From Betaproteobacteria bacterium (GTDB lineage: Bacteria > Pseudomonadota > Gammaproteobacteria > Burkholderiales > SG8-39), in assembly GCA_029865405.1 (NCBI GenBank), contig JAOUGZ010000086.1, positions 1 through 8,587 on the forward strand: a DNA stretch of 8,587 nucleotides, given 5' to 3'. A program made the translations under genes and the position numbers. This document shows, piece by piece, positions 1 to 6,319 of this stretch (the stretch's first letter is position 1; every line of letters begins with the position of its first letter). Under the pieces are notes generated by a model. That model saw nothing but the letters and a program-made list of their open reading frames with translations. It had not been told where the DNA came from and did no database searches.

Positions 1-1089
1 ATGAACGTCAACGAAGTGCTCGCTAATCGCGCGTCGGAATTGCTCGGCGGCGAGCGCGGCGTGCGGCGCCTGGTGCACCCCAACGACCACGTCAATCTCG
101 GCCAGTCCTCCAACGATGCGTTTCCCACGGCGATGCATATCGCCGCGGCGCGCGGCGTCGAGCACGATTTGCTGCCGCGGCTCGAGCAGCTGGCGGCGAC
201 GCTCGCGGCCAAGGCGCACGACTTCGCCGGCATCGTCAAGATCGGCCGTACCCACCTGCAGGACGCGACACCGCTCACGCTGGGTCAGGAGTTCTCGGGC
301 TACGTAGAGCAGCTGGCGCAGTGCGAGGCTGCCATCGAGCTGACCCTGCCCGGGCTGTGCGAGCTGGCGATCGGCGGCACGGCCGTCGGCACTGGCATGA
401 ACACCCATGCCGAATTTGGCCAGCGCATGGCGAAGGATCTGTCGCAGGCCACCGGGCTCCCCTTCGAGGCGGCGCCCAACAAGTTCGCCGCGCTCGCGGG
501 CCACGAGGCGCTGGTGTTTGCGCACGGGGCGCTGAAGACGCTGGCTGCCGCGCTGCACAAGGTCGCCAACGACGTGCGCTGGCTTGCCTCGGGCCCGCGT
601 TCCGGGCTGGGGGAGCTGTCGCTCCCGGAGAACGAGCCGGGCAGCTCGATCATGCCGGGCAAGGTCAACCCGACGCAGGCCGAGGCCCTCACCATGTCGT
701 GCGTGCAGGTGCTGGCCAACGACGTGGCGCTGGGCATCGGCGGCGCCTCCGGCCAGTTCGAGCTCAATGTTTACAAGCCGATGCTGATCCACAACTTCCT
801 GCAGAGTGTGCGTCTGCTCGCCGACGGCTGCGCCTCGTTCGAGGAGCACTGCGCGCGCGGCATCGAGGCCAACGAGGCGCGCATCCGCGAGCTGGTAGAG
901 CGCTCGCTGATGCTCGTCACTGCGCTTGCGCCGCACATCGGCTACGACCGCGCCGCGGAGATCGCCAAGAAAGCGCACCGCGAGGGGAGCACGCTGCGCG
1001 ACGCGGCGCTGGCGCTCGGGTACGTCAGCGCCGAGGACTTCGAGCGCTGGGTGCGCCCCGAGGCGATGACGCGGCCCGGCGCGGGATGA
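1..1089 (+). CDS. fumC: Fumarate hydratase class II, 5'-truncated by window edge
   Basis: Class II (iron-independent, homotetrameric) fumarase, which interconverts fumarate and L-malate in the TCA cycle in the cytosol. The visible 362 residues align from memory with E. coli FumC starting near residue 104, so about 103 N-terminal residues lie upstream; the ATG at base 1 is an internal methionine, not the start. Seen here: GQSSND at 34-39, [11 protein letters not shown] at 82-92 with the active-site His at 85 (E. coli His188), [12 protein letters not shown] at 125-136, and the superfamily signature [13 protein letters not shown] at 214-226 with the catalytic Ser at 215 (E. coli Ser318). The C-terminal domain ends in the usual WVRPEAM. 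All expected catalytic residues in the visible part are intact. The stop codon overlaps the start of the next gene in an ATGA, implying co-translation. Aspartase and argininosuccinate lyase share the fold, but the close FumC match makes them unlikely. Confidence 0.96.
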   Translation: MNVNEVLANRASELLGGERGVRRLVHPNDHVNLGQSSNDAFPTAMHIAAARGVEHDLLPRLEQLAATLAAKAHDFAGIVKIGRTHLQDATPLTLGQEFSGYVEQLAQCEAAIELTLPGLCELAIGGTAVGTGMNTHAEFGQRMAKDLSQATGLPFEAAPNKFAALAGHEALVFAHGALKTLAAALHKVANDVRWLASGPRSGLGELSLPENEPGSSIMPGKVNPTQAEALTMSCVQVLANDVALGIGGASGQFELNVYKPMLIHNFLQSVRLLADGCASFEEHCARGIEANEARIRELVERSLMLVTALAPHIGYDRAAEIAKKAHREGSTLRDAALALGYVSAEDFERWVRPEAMTRPGAG

Positions 1090-1964
1090 ATCGCCGAACG
1101 ATTCTTGCCGCCGGCCTGGCATGCGTCCTGCCGCTGCCAGCAGGGGCCGTGGCCCGCTACGCGCAGGGCTTGCTTTGGCGAGTGGAGAAATCGGGCATCG
1201 AGCCAAGCCATGTCTTCGGCACGCTGCACGCCGACGACCCGCGGCTCGAGCCGCTGCCGCCGCCGGTGCGCGATGTCCTTTCCGGGTCGCGCGCCCTGAT
1301 GCTCGAATTCGTCGCCGACCAGTACGGCCGAGAGCGCTTTCTCGAGGCGGCGATGTATCTCGACGGGCGCACTCTCGAGCAGGACATCGGGCGCGAGCAT
1401 TTCGAGCGTGCCGTGGAGGCGATGCGCCCGATCGGTCTGCCGCGCGAATTCGTGGGCAGGCTCAAGCCCTGGGGCGTGCTGCTCAATCTGCGCATCTCGC
1501 GCCAGCCCGCGGGCGCAGTGCCGCCCGACGGGCAGTTGTTCGCACTGGCGCGCGCCCGGCGCCTGCCGGTGCTGCAGATCGAGAACGTCGAAGAGCAGGT
1601 ATTCACGTTCGACGAAATGTCGCTGGCCGCCCAGGTCGCGTTGCTCCGGCACTACCTTGGGCACCGCGACGCCCTCGACCAGCTGGCGGAGCGCACGCTG
1701 CGTGCGTATCTGGCGCGCGACCTGCAGGGCATTTGGGACGCGCAGCAGTACTATGCGCAGCGCTATCCCGAGATCGCCCCGCACCACGCCGAGCTCATGA
1801 AGCGCGTCGTGCTCGACCGCAGCGTGGTGATGGCGTATCGGATGCAGCGCGAGCTGCGCCGCGGTCGCGCGTTCGTCGCCATCGGCGCGCTGCATCTGTT
1901 CGGCGAGCGTGGCGTACTCGCGCTGCTCGAGGACGACGGCTATCGCGCCGTGCGTCTGTATTAA
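1086..1964 (+). CDS. TraB/GumN family exported protein
   Basis: 292-residue protein of the TraB/GumN family (Pfam TraB), whose biochemical role in bacteria is largely unknown; related eukaryotic TIKI proteins are metalloproteases. The start is the ATG overlapping the fumC stop (ATGA). It yields a signal peptide: positively charged MNRR, hydrophobic residues 5-19, and a likely cleavage near the AGAVA segment at 19-23. The two family hallmarks are present: GTLH at 45-48 near the N-terminus, after the typical LWRVEKSG strand, and [10 protein letters not shown] at 267-276 near the C-terminus. In the family these GxxH motifs are proposed metal-binding or catalytic elements. The middle is alpha-helical and charged. 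There is no lipobox cysteine; the only cysteine near the N-terminus lies inside the hydrophobic core. A periplasmic location is inferred. No Shine-Dalgarno is evident, so translation probably depends on coupling to fumC. The family call is firm; the function is unknown. Confidence 0.85.
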   Translation: MNRRTILAAGLACVLPLPAGAVARYAQGLLWRVEKSGIEPSHVFGTLHADDPRLEPLPPPVRDVLSGSRALMLEFVADQYGRERFLEAAMYLDGRTLEQDIGREHFERAVEAMRPIGLPREFVGRLKPWGVLLNLRISRQPAGAVPPDGQLFALARARRLPVLQIENVEEQVFTFDEMSLAAQVALLRHYLGHRDALDQLAERTLRAYLARDLQGIWDAQQYYAQRYPEIAPHHAELMKRVVLDRSVVMAYRMQRELRRGRAFVAIGALHLFGERGVLALLEDDGYRAVRLY

Positions 1965-1976
1965 ACTTCGCGCCTC

Positions 1977-2594
1977 ATGTCGGTCGTCGTCCTCATTTCC
2001 GGCCGTGGCAGCAATCTGCAAGCCATGCTCGACGCAGGAATTCCCGTATCCGCGGTCATCAGCAACCGCGCCGGCGCCGGGGGTCTTGCCATCGCCGTGC
2101 GCCACGGCATTCCGACGGCCGTGGTCGAACACGGCCGCTTTCCCACGCGCGAGGCCTTCGAAGCCGCGCTCGCGGCCGAGATCGAGCGCTACGCCCCGCG
2201 CCTGGTGGCGCTCGCGGGATTCATGCGCGTACTCACCTCGGGTTTCGTCGCGCGCTACGCCGATCGCCTCGTGAACATCCACCCGTCGCTGCTGCCGGAA
2301 TTCCCCGGGCTCGACACGCATGCGCGGGCGCTCGCGGCCGGAGCGAAGCGTCACGGCTGCACCGTGCACTTCGTCACCGAGGCGCTCGACCATGGGCCGG
2401 TCATCGCCCAGGCCTCGGTGCCCGTGCTACCGGGGGACACTGCGGATGCGCTCGCGGCGCGCGTGCTCACCCAGGAACACCTTCTGTACCCGCGCGCCAT
2501 CCGCTGGTTTCTCGATGGCCAGCTGGTCATCGAGGGCGGCAAAGTGCGCGTCAAAGGAAGCCATGCGCAACTGGTTGCTAGCGACCGCGCTTAG
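1977..2594 (+). CDS. purN: Phosphoribosylglycinamide formyltransferase (GAR transformylase)
   Basis: Transfers a formyl group from 10-formyltetrahydrofolate to glycinamide ribonucleotide, the third step of de novo purine synthesis, in the cytosol. At 205 residues it is close to E. coli PurN (212). The N-terminal phosphate-binding strand-loop VVLISGRGSNLQA spans 4-16, and the folate/catalytic segment NIHPSLLPEFPGLDTH spans 100-115 with catalytic Asn100 and His102 (E. coli Asn106, His108). Asp138 in the DHGPVI motif (138-143) matches E. coli Asp144. All three catalytic residues are present. The ATG is fixed because an in-frame TAA lies only five codons upstream; that TAA is the stop of the TraB/GumN gene, 12 nt away. 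No clear ribosome binding site precedes it. Its 3' end overlaps the next gene by 32 nt. It is likely an internal cistron of the fumC-to-RNA-methyltransferase operon. Confidence 0.96.
   Translation: MSVVVLISGRGSNLQAMLDAGIPVSAVISNRAGAGGLAIAVRHGIPTAVVEHGRFPTREAFEAALAAEIERYAPRLVALAGFMRVLTSGFVARYADRLVNIHPSLLPEFPGLDTHARALAAGAKRHGCTVHFVTEALDHGPVIAQASVPVLPGDTADALAARVLTQEHLLYPRAIRWFLDGQLVIEGGKVRVKGSHAQLVASDRA
2553..2560 (+). promoter_or_regulatory. Ribosome binding site of the DUF3108 gene inside purN
   Basis: AAAGGAAG lies a few bases before the ATG at 2563, within the coding end of purN. It is the clearest Shine-Dalgarno in the five-gene left block and decides the start of the DUF3108 gene. Confidence 0.7.
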
Positions 2595-3243
2595 CCTCGC
2601 CGCCGCGGCACAGGCGTCGCCGCCGGCGCGAGTCGAGATTACCTACGATGTGCTGCACAACGGCGGTCCGCTGGCTACCGTGACCCACGTGCTCGAACAT
2701 GATGCGCGCAGCTACCGGCTCACCGAAACCTGGCAGGGCAGCGGCCTCCTGGCGCTGCTGGGCAGCGTGTTGCGCACCAGCCGCGGCAAAGTGACGGCAG
2801 GGGGCCTGCGTCCCCTCGAATACGAGGATCAGCGACCGCGCCGCGATACGGCCCGTGCTCAGTTCGCATGGGACGATGGCATACTCACGCAGCAGTTCCG
2901 CGATGGCCCGCAGGCGCGTCCCTTGCCGCCCAACGCGCAGGATCGCCTGAGCTTTCTGTTCGCCGCCGCGTTTCACGCGCCGGGCGCGGGACCGATCGAG
3001 TACCACGTCGCCGACGGCAAGGGCGTTTCTCACTACGTGTTCGACGTTGCCGGGCGCGAGCCGCTGGCGCTGCCCGCGGGCGATTTCGACGCGCTGCGCC
3101 TCGTGAAGCGCGACGACGACGGACGGTCCACCCAGATCTGGCTCGACGCGGGGCGCTGCTACCTGCCGCTGCGGGTACTGGTGGTACAAAAAGACGGCGC
3201 CCGCGTCGACCAGGTCGCCACGCGCATCGTCCCGCTCCGATGA
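2563..3243 (+). CDS. DUF3108 domain-containing exported protein
   Basis: 226-residue protein that I recognise as a DUF3108 family member, a family of unknown function common directly downstream of purN in betaproteobacteria. The ATG at 2563 is chosen because AAAGGAAG (2553-2560) precedes it at good spacing, and because it gives a clean signal peptide: MRNW, a hydrophobic Ala/Leu stretch at 5-16, and a cleavage site after AQA (16-18). The mature part is beta-rich, starting with EITYDVLHNG (25-34). Family-like segments are QDRLSFLF (126-133), QIWLDAGRCYLPLRV (191-205) and the final QVATRIVPL (217-225). A soluble periplasmic beta-structured protein is inferred. The gene begins inside the last 32 nt of purN and ends in an ATGA overlap with the RNA methyltransferase gene, so all three are probably co-expressed. 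No enzymatic motif is visible. The family assignment is from recalled pattern, not a search. Confidence 0.82.
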   Translation: MRNWLLATALSLAAAAQASPPARVEITYDVLHNGGPLATVTHVLEHDARSYRLTETWQGSGLLALLGSVLRTSRGKVTAGGLRPLEYEDQRPRRDTARAQFAWDDGILTQQFRDGPQARPLPPNAQDRLSFLFAAAFHAPGAGPIEYHVADGKGVSHYVFDVAGREPLALPAGDFDALRLVKRDDDGRSTQIWLDAGRCYLPLRVLVVQKDGARVDQVATRIVPLR

Positions 3244-4490
3244 TCTACCGCGCCCAGCTCGCCCGGGCCGAGGCGCTGCTGGCCGAACTGCTCGACACGA
3301 CCGGTCCCGCGGATGCCGCGGTGTCGCGCTATTTCCGCGCGCACCGCAATCTCGGCCAGCAGGATCGCGCCTTTGTCGCCGAGACCGTGTACGCGGTGCT
3401 GCGCCGGCGCCGCTCGCTCGAGGCCGCCGCGCAGTCTTCGGCGCCCCGCGACCTGGCGATCGCCGCGCTGGTGCGCGTGCGCGGCCTGTCGGCGCGCGCG
3501 CTGGAGGACGTGGTGCGCGAGGAAGAGCAGGCCCTCGTCACGCGCGTGCGCGCCGCGAAGAGCGACGCCTTTCCTGCGGCGGTGCGCGCAGACCTGCCCG
3601 ACTGGCTGTGGGAACGGCTCACGGCCCTGCACGGCGCGGACCAGGCCATGCGCGTGGCGCAGGGCCTGCTCAATCCGGCGCCACTCGACCTGCGCGTCAA
3701 CCTGGCGAAGCTCGGGCGCGACGAGGTCCTGGCGCAGCTGCGCGCGGGCGGCGTCGACGCCCAGCCGACGCCCTATTCCCCGGCGGGCGTGCGGCTTGCG
3801 GGCAAGCCGGCGATCAACCGCCACCCGCTTTTCAAGCAGGGCGCGATCGAGGTGCAGGACGAAGGCAGCCAGGTGCTCGCGTACCTGCTGGCACCGCGCC
3901 GCGGCGAGATGGTCGCCGACTATTGCGCCGGGGCGGGCGGCAAGACGCTCGCGCTCGCCATGCTTATGCGCGGCACGGGGCGCATCTACGCGATGGATGT
4001 CTCGGCGCGCCGCCTCGCCGAGCTCGCCCCGCGCGCGGCGCGAGCCGGTGTGACGAACGTGCACCCGCTCGTTCTTTCCGGCGACGGCGACGCGCGCGCC
4101 AAGCGGCTGGCCGGCAAGCTCGATCGCGTATTGGTGGACGCGCCTTGCAGTGGTTTCGGCACGCTGCGGCGCAATCCGGACCTGAAATGGCGCCATGGCG
4201 CGCAAGCGATCGCGGAGCTGGCGGTCAAGCAAGCGGGGATTCTCGAAGCGGCGGCGCGGCTCGTGAAGCCCGGCGGACGCCTGGTGTACGCGACCTGCAG
4301 CATCCTGCCGGATGAAAACGAGTCAATCGCCGACGCGTTTGCGGTCGCGCATGCGGATTTTGCCCCCTTGTCCTGCCGGGAACTGCTCGCCGCGCAGCGC
4401 ATTGAACTCGAGAGCGGAGAGCGCCTGCGCCTGTGGCCGCACGTGCATGGTTGCGACGGCTTCTTTGCCGCCGCCTTCGAGCGGCGCTGA
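3240..4490 (+). CDS. RsmB/NOP family RNA (cytosine-5) methyltransferase
   Basis: 416-residue SAM-dependent RNA m5C methyltransferase of the RsmB/NOP2/Sun family. The C-terminal Rossmann domain (about 200-416) carries SAM motif I, ADYCAGAGGKT (226-236), an acidic Asp253 in YAMDVS, DAPCSGFGTLRRNPDLKW (300-317) with the product-release Cys303, and YATCSILPDENE (350-361) with the catalytic nucleophile Cys353. Both family cysteines are intact. Residues 120-210 form the RNA-binding-like linker. The N-terminal helical part (about 1-115) is shorter and more diverged than the NusB-like domain of E. coli RsmB (429 aa). Start: ATG at 3240 overlaps the DUF3108 stop (ATGA), with no obvious Shine-Dalgarno. 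It could be RsmB itself (16S rRNA m5C967) or a paralog with another target. In betaproteobacteria the true rsmB usually sits by def-fmt, so I give no gene symbol. Confidence 0.88.
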   Translation: MIYRAQLARAEALLAELLDTTGPADAAVSRYFRAHRNLGQQDRAFVAETVYAVLRRRRSLEAAAQSSAPRDLAIAALVRVRGLSARALEDVVREEEQALVTRVRAAKSDAFPAAVRADLPDWLWERLTALHGADQAMRVAQGLLNPAPLDLRVNLAKLGRDEVLAQLRAGGVDAQPTPYSPAGVRLAGKPAINRHPLFKQGAIEVQDEGSQVLAYLLAPRRGEMVADYCAGAGGKTLALAMLMRGTGRIYAMDVSARRLAELAPRAARAGVTNVHPLVLSGDGDARAKRLAGKLDRVLVDAPCSGFGTLRRNPDLKWRHGAQAIAELAVKQAGILEAAARLVKPGGRLVYATCSILPDENESIADAFAVAHADFAPLSCRELLAAQRIELESGERLRLWPHVHGCDGFFAAAFERR

Positions 4491-4495
4491 TGGGC

Positions 4496-4559
4496 GATTC
4501 CCCTTGCGCGACGGGCGCTTACCGCCGAGGGTGAAATATTCGTCGTGTGTAGGGGAATC
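4496..4559. repeat. Nested inverted repeats upstream of desaturase promoter
   Basis: The outer arms GATTCCCCT (4496-4504) and AGGGGAATC (4551-4559) are a perfect 9-bp inverted repeat. Inside them CGACG (4509-4513) pairs with CGTCG (4541-4545), and GGCG (4514-4517) pairs with CGCC (4523-4526). The structure begins just after the methyltransferase stop and ends 5 nt before the putative -35 of the desaturase promoter. No T-run follows, so it is not a standard intrinsic terminator. An operator pair or a structured mRNA 3' end is possible; its role is unknown. Confidence 0.5.
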
Positions 4560-4564
4560 CCCGG

Positions 4565-4592
4565 TTGCGTGGGTGGTCTAATCGCGTAGAAT
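4565..4592 (+). promoter_or_regulatory. Putative sigma70 promoter of the desaturase gene
   Basis: TTGCGT (4565-4570) and TAGAAT (4587-4592) are separated by 16 nt. The -10 matches TATAAT at 5 of 6 positions; the -35 is weaker, with TTG conserved. Transcription would start near 4599, giving a leader of about 30 nt. The position, in the only sizeable gap between the left block and the desaturase, supports the call. Confidence 0.55.
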
Positions 4593-4629
4593 CGACCGGC
4601 TGTACTCACATAACTACCAGAAAGAACTG

Positions 4630-5802
4630 ATGATTTTCTCAGGTTTGCTTGATTTGCCCTGGTGGGGCCTGGTGCTCGTCGCGCTGGGGCTCACCCACGT
4701 CACGATCGCCTCGGTGACCATTTTCCTGCATCGCCATCAGGCGCATCGCGCCCTGGACCTGCATCCGATCGCGTCGCACTTCTTTCGTTTCTGGCTATGG
4801 TTGACGACCGGCATGGTGACCAAGGAGTGGGCCGCGATCCATCGCAAGCACCACGCCAAGTGCGAGACCCCAGAGGACCCGCATAGCCCACAGGTGCTCG
4901 GCATCAAGCGCGTGCTGTGGGGCGGCGTGTTCCTCTACGTGAAGGAATCCTACAACCGCGAAACCATGGAGCGTTACGGCCATGGCACGCCGGACGACTG
5001 GATCGAGCACAAGCTGTATTCGCGCCACGCCATCCTCGGGTTGACGCTGATGGGTCTGGCCAACGTCACCCTCTTTGGCTGGGTGCCGGGGTTGCTGATC
5101 CTCGCCACGCAGATCGTATGGATTCCTTTCTGGGCGGCGGGCGTGATCAACGGCATCGGCCACTACTGGGGTTACCGCAGTTTCGACATCGCCGACGCGA
5201 GCAAGAACATCGTTCCCTGGGGCATCCTGATCGGCGGCGAGGAACTGCACAACAACCATCACGCGTATGCCACCTCGGCCAAGCTTTCGGCCAAGTGGTA
5301 CGAGTTCGACATCGGCTGGATGTACATCCGCATCCTCGAGGCGCTGGGGCTTGCCACGGTGAAGAAGGTGGCGCCGACGCCGCGCTTCGAGCCGGCGAAG
5401 ACGATGTGCGACTACGATACGCTGCACGCGGTTATCACCAACCGTTACGACGTGCTGGCGCGCTACGCCAAGGCGGTGAAGCGCACCTGGAGCGACGAGG
5501 TGGAGCGGCTGCAGCACTGGTCGCCGCGCGATGCCGAAGTGCTCAAGCCGCTCAAGCGCGCGCTGGTGCGCATCGGCTACGGCGCCGAAGCAGACCGTGC
5601 CCGCGTCGCCGAGGCGCTCAAGCCCTCCAAGCCGCTGCAGGTGGCAGTGAGCATGCGCGAGGAGTTGATCGCGCTGTGGGAGCGATCCAACGCTTCCAAG
5701 GAGCAACTGCTGCGCCAGCTGCAGGACTGGTGTCACCGTGCCGAAACGAGCGGCATCGTGCCACTGATGGATTTCTCGCGGCGCCTGCGCAGCTACGCCT
5801 GA
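4630..5802 (+). CDS. Membrane fatty acid (acyl-CoA/acyl-lipid) desaturase
   Basis: 390-residue integral membrane di-iron desaturase of the stearoyl-CoA delta-9 type, which introduces a cis double bond into a saturated acyl chain using O2 and electrons from a ferredoxin- or cytochrome-type donor. All three histidine boxes are present: HRHQAH (34-39, HX4H), HRKHH (71-75, HXXHH) and HNNHH (207-211, HXXHH), plus His178 in NGIGH, a further ligand in this family. Hydrophobic segments lie at about 10-33, 48-63, 134-150 and 152-175. Residues from about 255 to 390 form a charged, probably helical cytoplasmic tail outside the catalytic core. ATG 4630 follows the weak AGAAAG ribosome binding site. The gene has its own promoter region and a terminator at 5820, so it is probably monocistronic. 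The role in membrane fluidity and the delta-9 position are inferred from family; no electron-donor gene is nearby. Confidence 0.88.
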   Translation: MIFSGLLDLPWWGLVLVALGLTHVTIASVTIFLHRHQAHRALDLHPIASHFFRFWLWLTTGMVTKEWAAIHRKHHAKCETPEDPHSPQVLGIKRVLWGGVFLYVKESYNRETMERYGHGTPDDWIEHKLYSRHAILGLTLMGLANVTLFGWVPGLLILATQIVWIPFWAAGVINGIGHYWGYRSFDIADASKNIVPWGILIGGEELHNNHHAYATSAKLSAKWYEFDIGWMYIRILEALGLATVKKVAPTPRFEPAKTMCDYDTLHAVITNRYDVLARYAKAVKRTWSDEVERLQHWSPRDAEVLKPLKRALVRIGYGAEADRARVAEALKPSKPLQVAVSMREELIALWERSNASKEQLLRQLQDWCHRAETSGIVPLMDFSRRLRSYA

Positions 5803-5819
5803 ACCGGCACCGGAAATGA

Positions 5820-5850
5820 AAAAGGCCCGCGCGAGCGGGCCTTTTGCTTT
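5820..5850. terminator. Bidirectional Rho-independent terminator
   Basis: An 11-bp perfect stem (5820-5830 with 5835-5845) closes a GCGA tetraloop of the GNRA type. The + strand continues into TTTTGCTTTT, and the - strand reads out into a T-run on the other side (complement of 5819-5823 and beyond). It lies between the convergent desaturase and rpmG stops (5802 and 5871), so it can serve both. Confidence 0.9.
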
Positions 5851-5870
5851 TGTGCGCCGGAAACGCCGCC

Positions 5871-6026
5871 TTACTTCAGCTTGGTTTCCTTGTAGAGCAC
5901 GTGCTTGCGCGCCTTGGGATCGTACTTCTTGATCTCCATCTTGTCGGGCGTGGTGCGCTTGTTCTTCGTGGTGGTGTAGAAGTGGCCGGTGCCGGCCGTC
6001 GACTCGAGCTTGATCTTGTCGCGCAT
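5871..6026 (-). CDS. rpmG: 50S ribosomal protein L33
   Basis: 51-residue component of the large ribosomal subunit. It shows the typical core [16 protein letters not shown] (9-24) and the C-terminal [13 protein letters not shown] (39-51). There are no CxxC pairs, so this is the zinc-independent (C-) form. Compared with E. coli L33 (55 aa, beginning MAKGIREK) it lacks the first four residues; the start is fixed at the ATG at 6024-6026, which overlaps the rpmB stop by one base (TGATG). AAGGAG (complement of 6035-6040) stands 8 nt upstream, inside rpmB. It is co-transcribed with rpmB, as in E. coli, and ends before the bidirectional terminator. Confidence 0.96.
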   Translation of the reverse strand: MRDKIKLESTAGTGHFYTTTKNKRTTPDKMEIKKYDPKARKHVLYKETKLK

Positions 6027-6283
6027 CAGCGGGACTCCTTCTGCTTGGCGAGCGCCTTGGCCTTGGCCTGGATCTCGGCCAGAACGGCTTCGACGCCCAG
6101 CTTGTCGATCTTGCGCAGGCCGGCCGTGGACACGCGCAGCCGCACCCAGCGGTTCTGGCTTTCCACCCAGAAGCGGCGGTAGTGCAGGTTGGGCAGGAAC
6201 ACGCGCTTGGTCTTGTTGTTGGCGTGCGAGACCAGATTTCCTCTCATCGGCTTCTTGCCGGTGACTTGGCAAACGCGGGACAT
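6026..6283 (-). CDS. rpmB: 50S ribosomal protein L28
   Basis: 85-residue large-subunit ribosomal protein. It begins [16 protein letters not shown], followed by SHANNKTKR (19-27), [14 protein letters not shown] (29-42) and [15 protein letters not shown] (49-63), all typical of proteobacterial L28. Relative to E. coli L28 (78 aa) it carries a short lysine-rich C-terminal extension ending AKQKESR. The start ATG (6281-6283) has GGAG 6 nt upstream (complement of 6290-6293). A longer in-frame reading upstream exists but lacks family similarity. The gene lies 31 nt downstream of radC with its own likely promoter, and its last codons supply the ribosome binding site of rpmG. Confidence 0.96.
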   Translation of the reverse strand: MSRVCQVTGKKPMRGNLVSHANNKTKRVFLPNLHYRRFWVESQNRWVRLRVSTAGLRKIDKLGVEAVLAEIQAKAKALAKQKESR

Positions 6284-6313
6284 TGCGGGCTCCGGAATTC
6301 GCGAAAGGCGCGG

Positions 6314-6319
6314 ATTATA
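6314..6319 (-). promoter_or_regulatory. -10 box of the rpmB-rpmG promoter
   Basis: The complement reads TATAAT, a perfect sigma70 -10 hexamer. It overlaps the TAA stop of radC (6315-6317). Transcription would begin near 6307, giving a leader of about 24 nt that contains the rpmB ribosome binding site. No strong -35 is seen at 16-18 nt upstream (CTCCTT at 17 nt), so the promoter may rely on other contacts or an activator. Confidence 0.6.

Noticed and set aside
1..3. ATG at base 1 as the fumC start
   Set aside because: Alignment to FumC places this methionine at about residue 104; the N-terminal domain must lie upstream of the window.
1959..1967. TATTAAACT as a -10 for a purN-specific promoter with leaderless mRNA
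   Set aside because: It has poor -10 identity and no -35 at suitable spacing, and the sequence overlaps a stop codon in a compact operon.
942..2393. Long open frame on the - strand (483 codons) across fumC, the TraB/GumN gene and purN
   Set aside because: It is antisense to three well-supported genes, has an Arg/His/Ala-rich composition typical of GC-rich shadow frames, and shows no recognisable domain.
3159..4232. Open frame on the - strand (357 codons) antisense to the RNA methyltransferase
   Set aside because: Shadow of a gene with intact family motifs; no domain, start site or ribosome binding site supports it.
4491..4564. Intrinsic terminator for the left operon
   Set aside because: The inverted repeats have long loops and no T-run follows the right arm, so the standard terminator pattern is not met.
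4312..4581. Small + strand open frame overlapping the 3' end of the methyltransferase and the following spacer
   Set aside because: It begins out of frame within a firm gene, has no ribosome binding site and runs through the putative promoter region; the protein resembles nothing I know.
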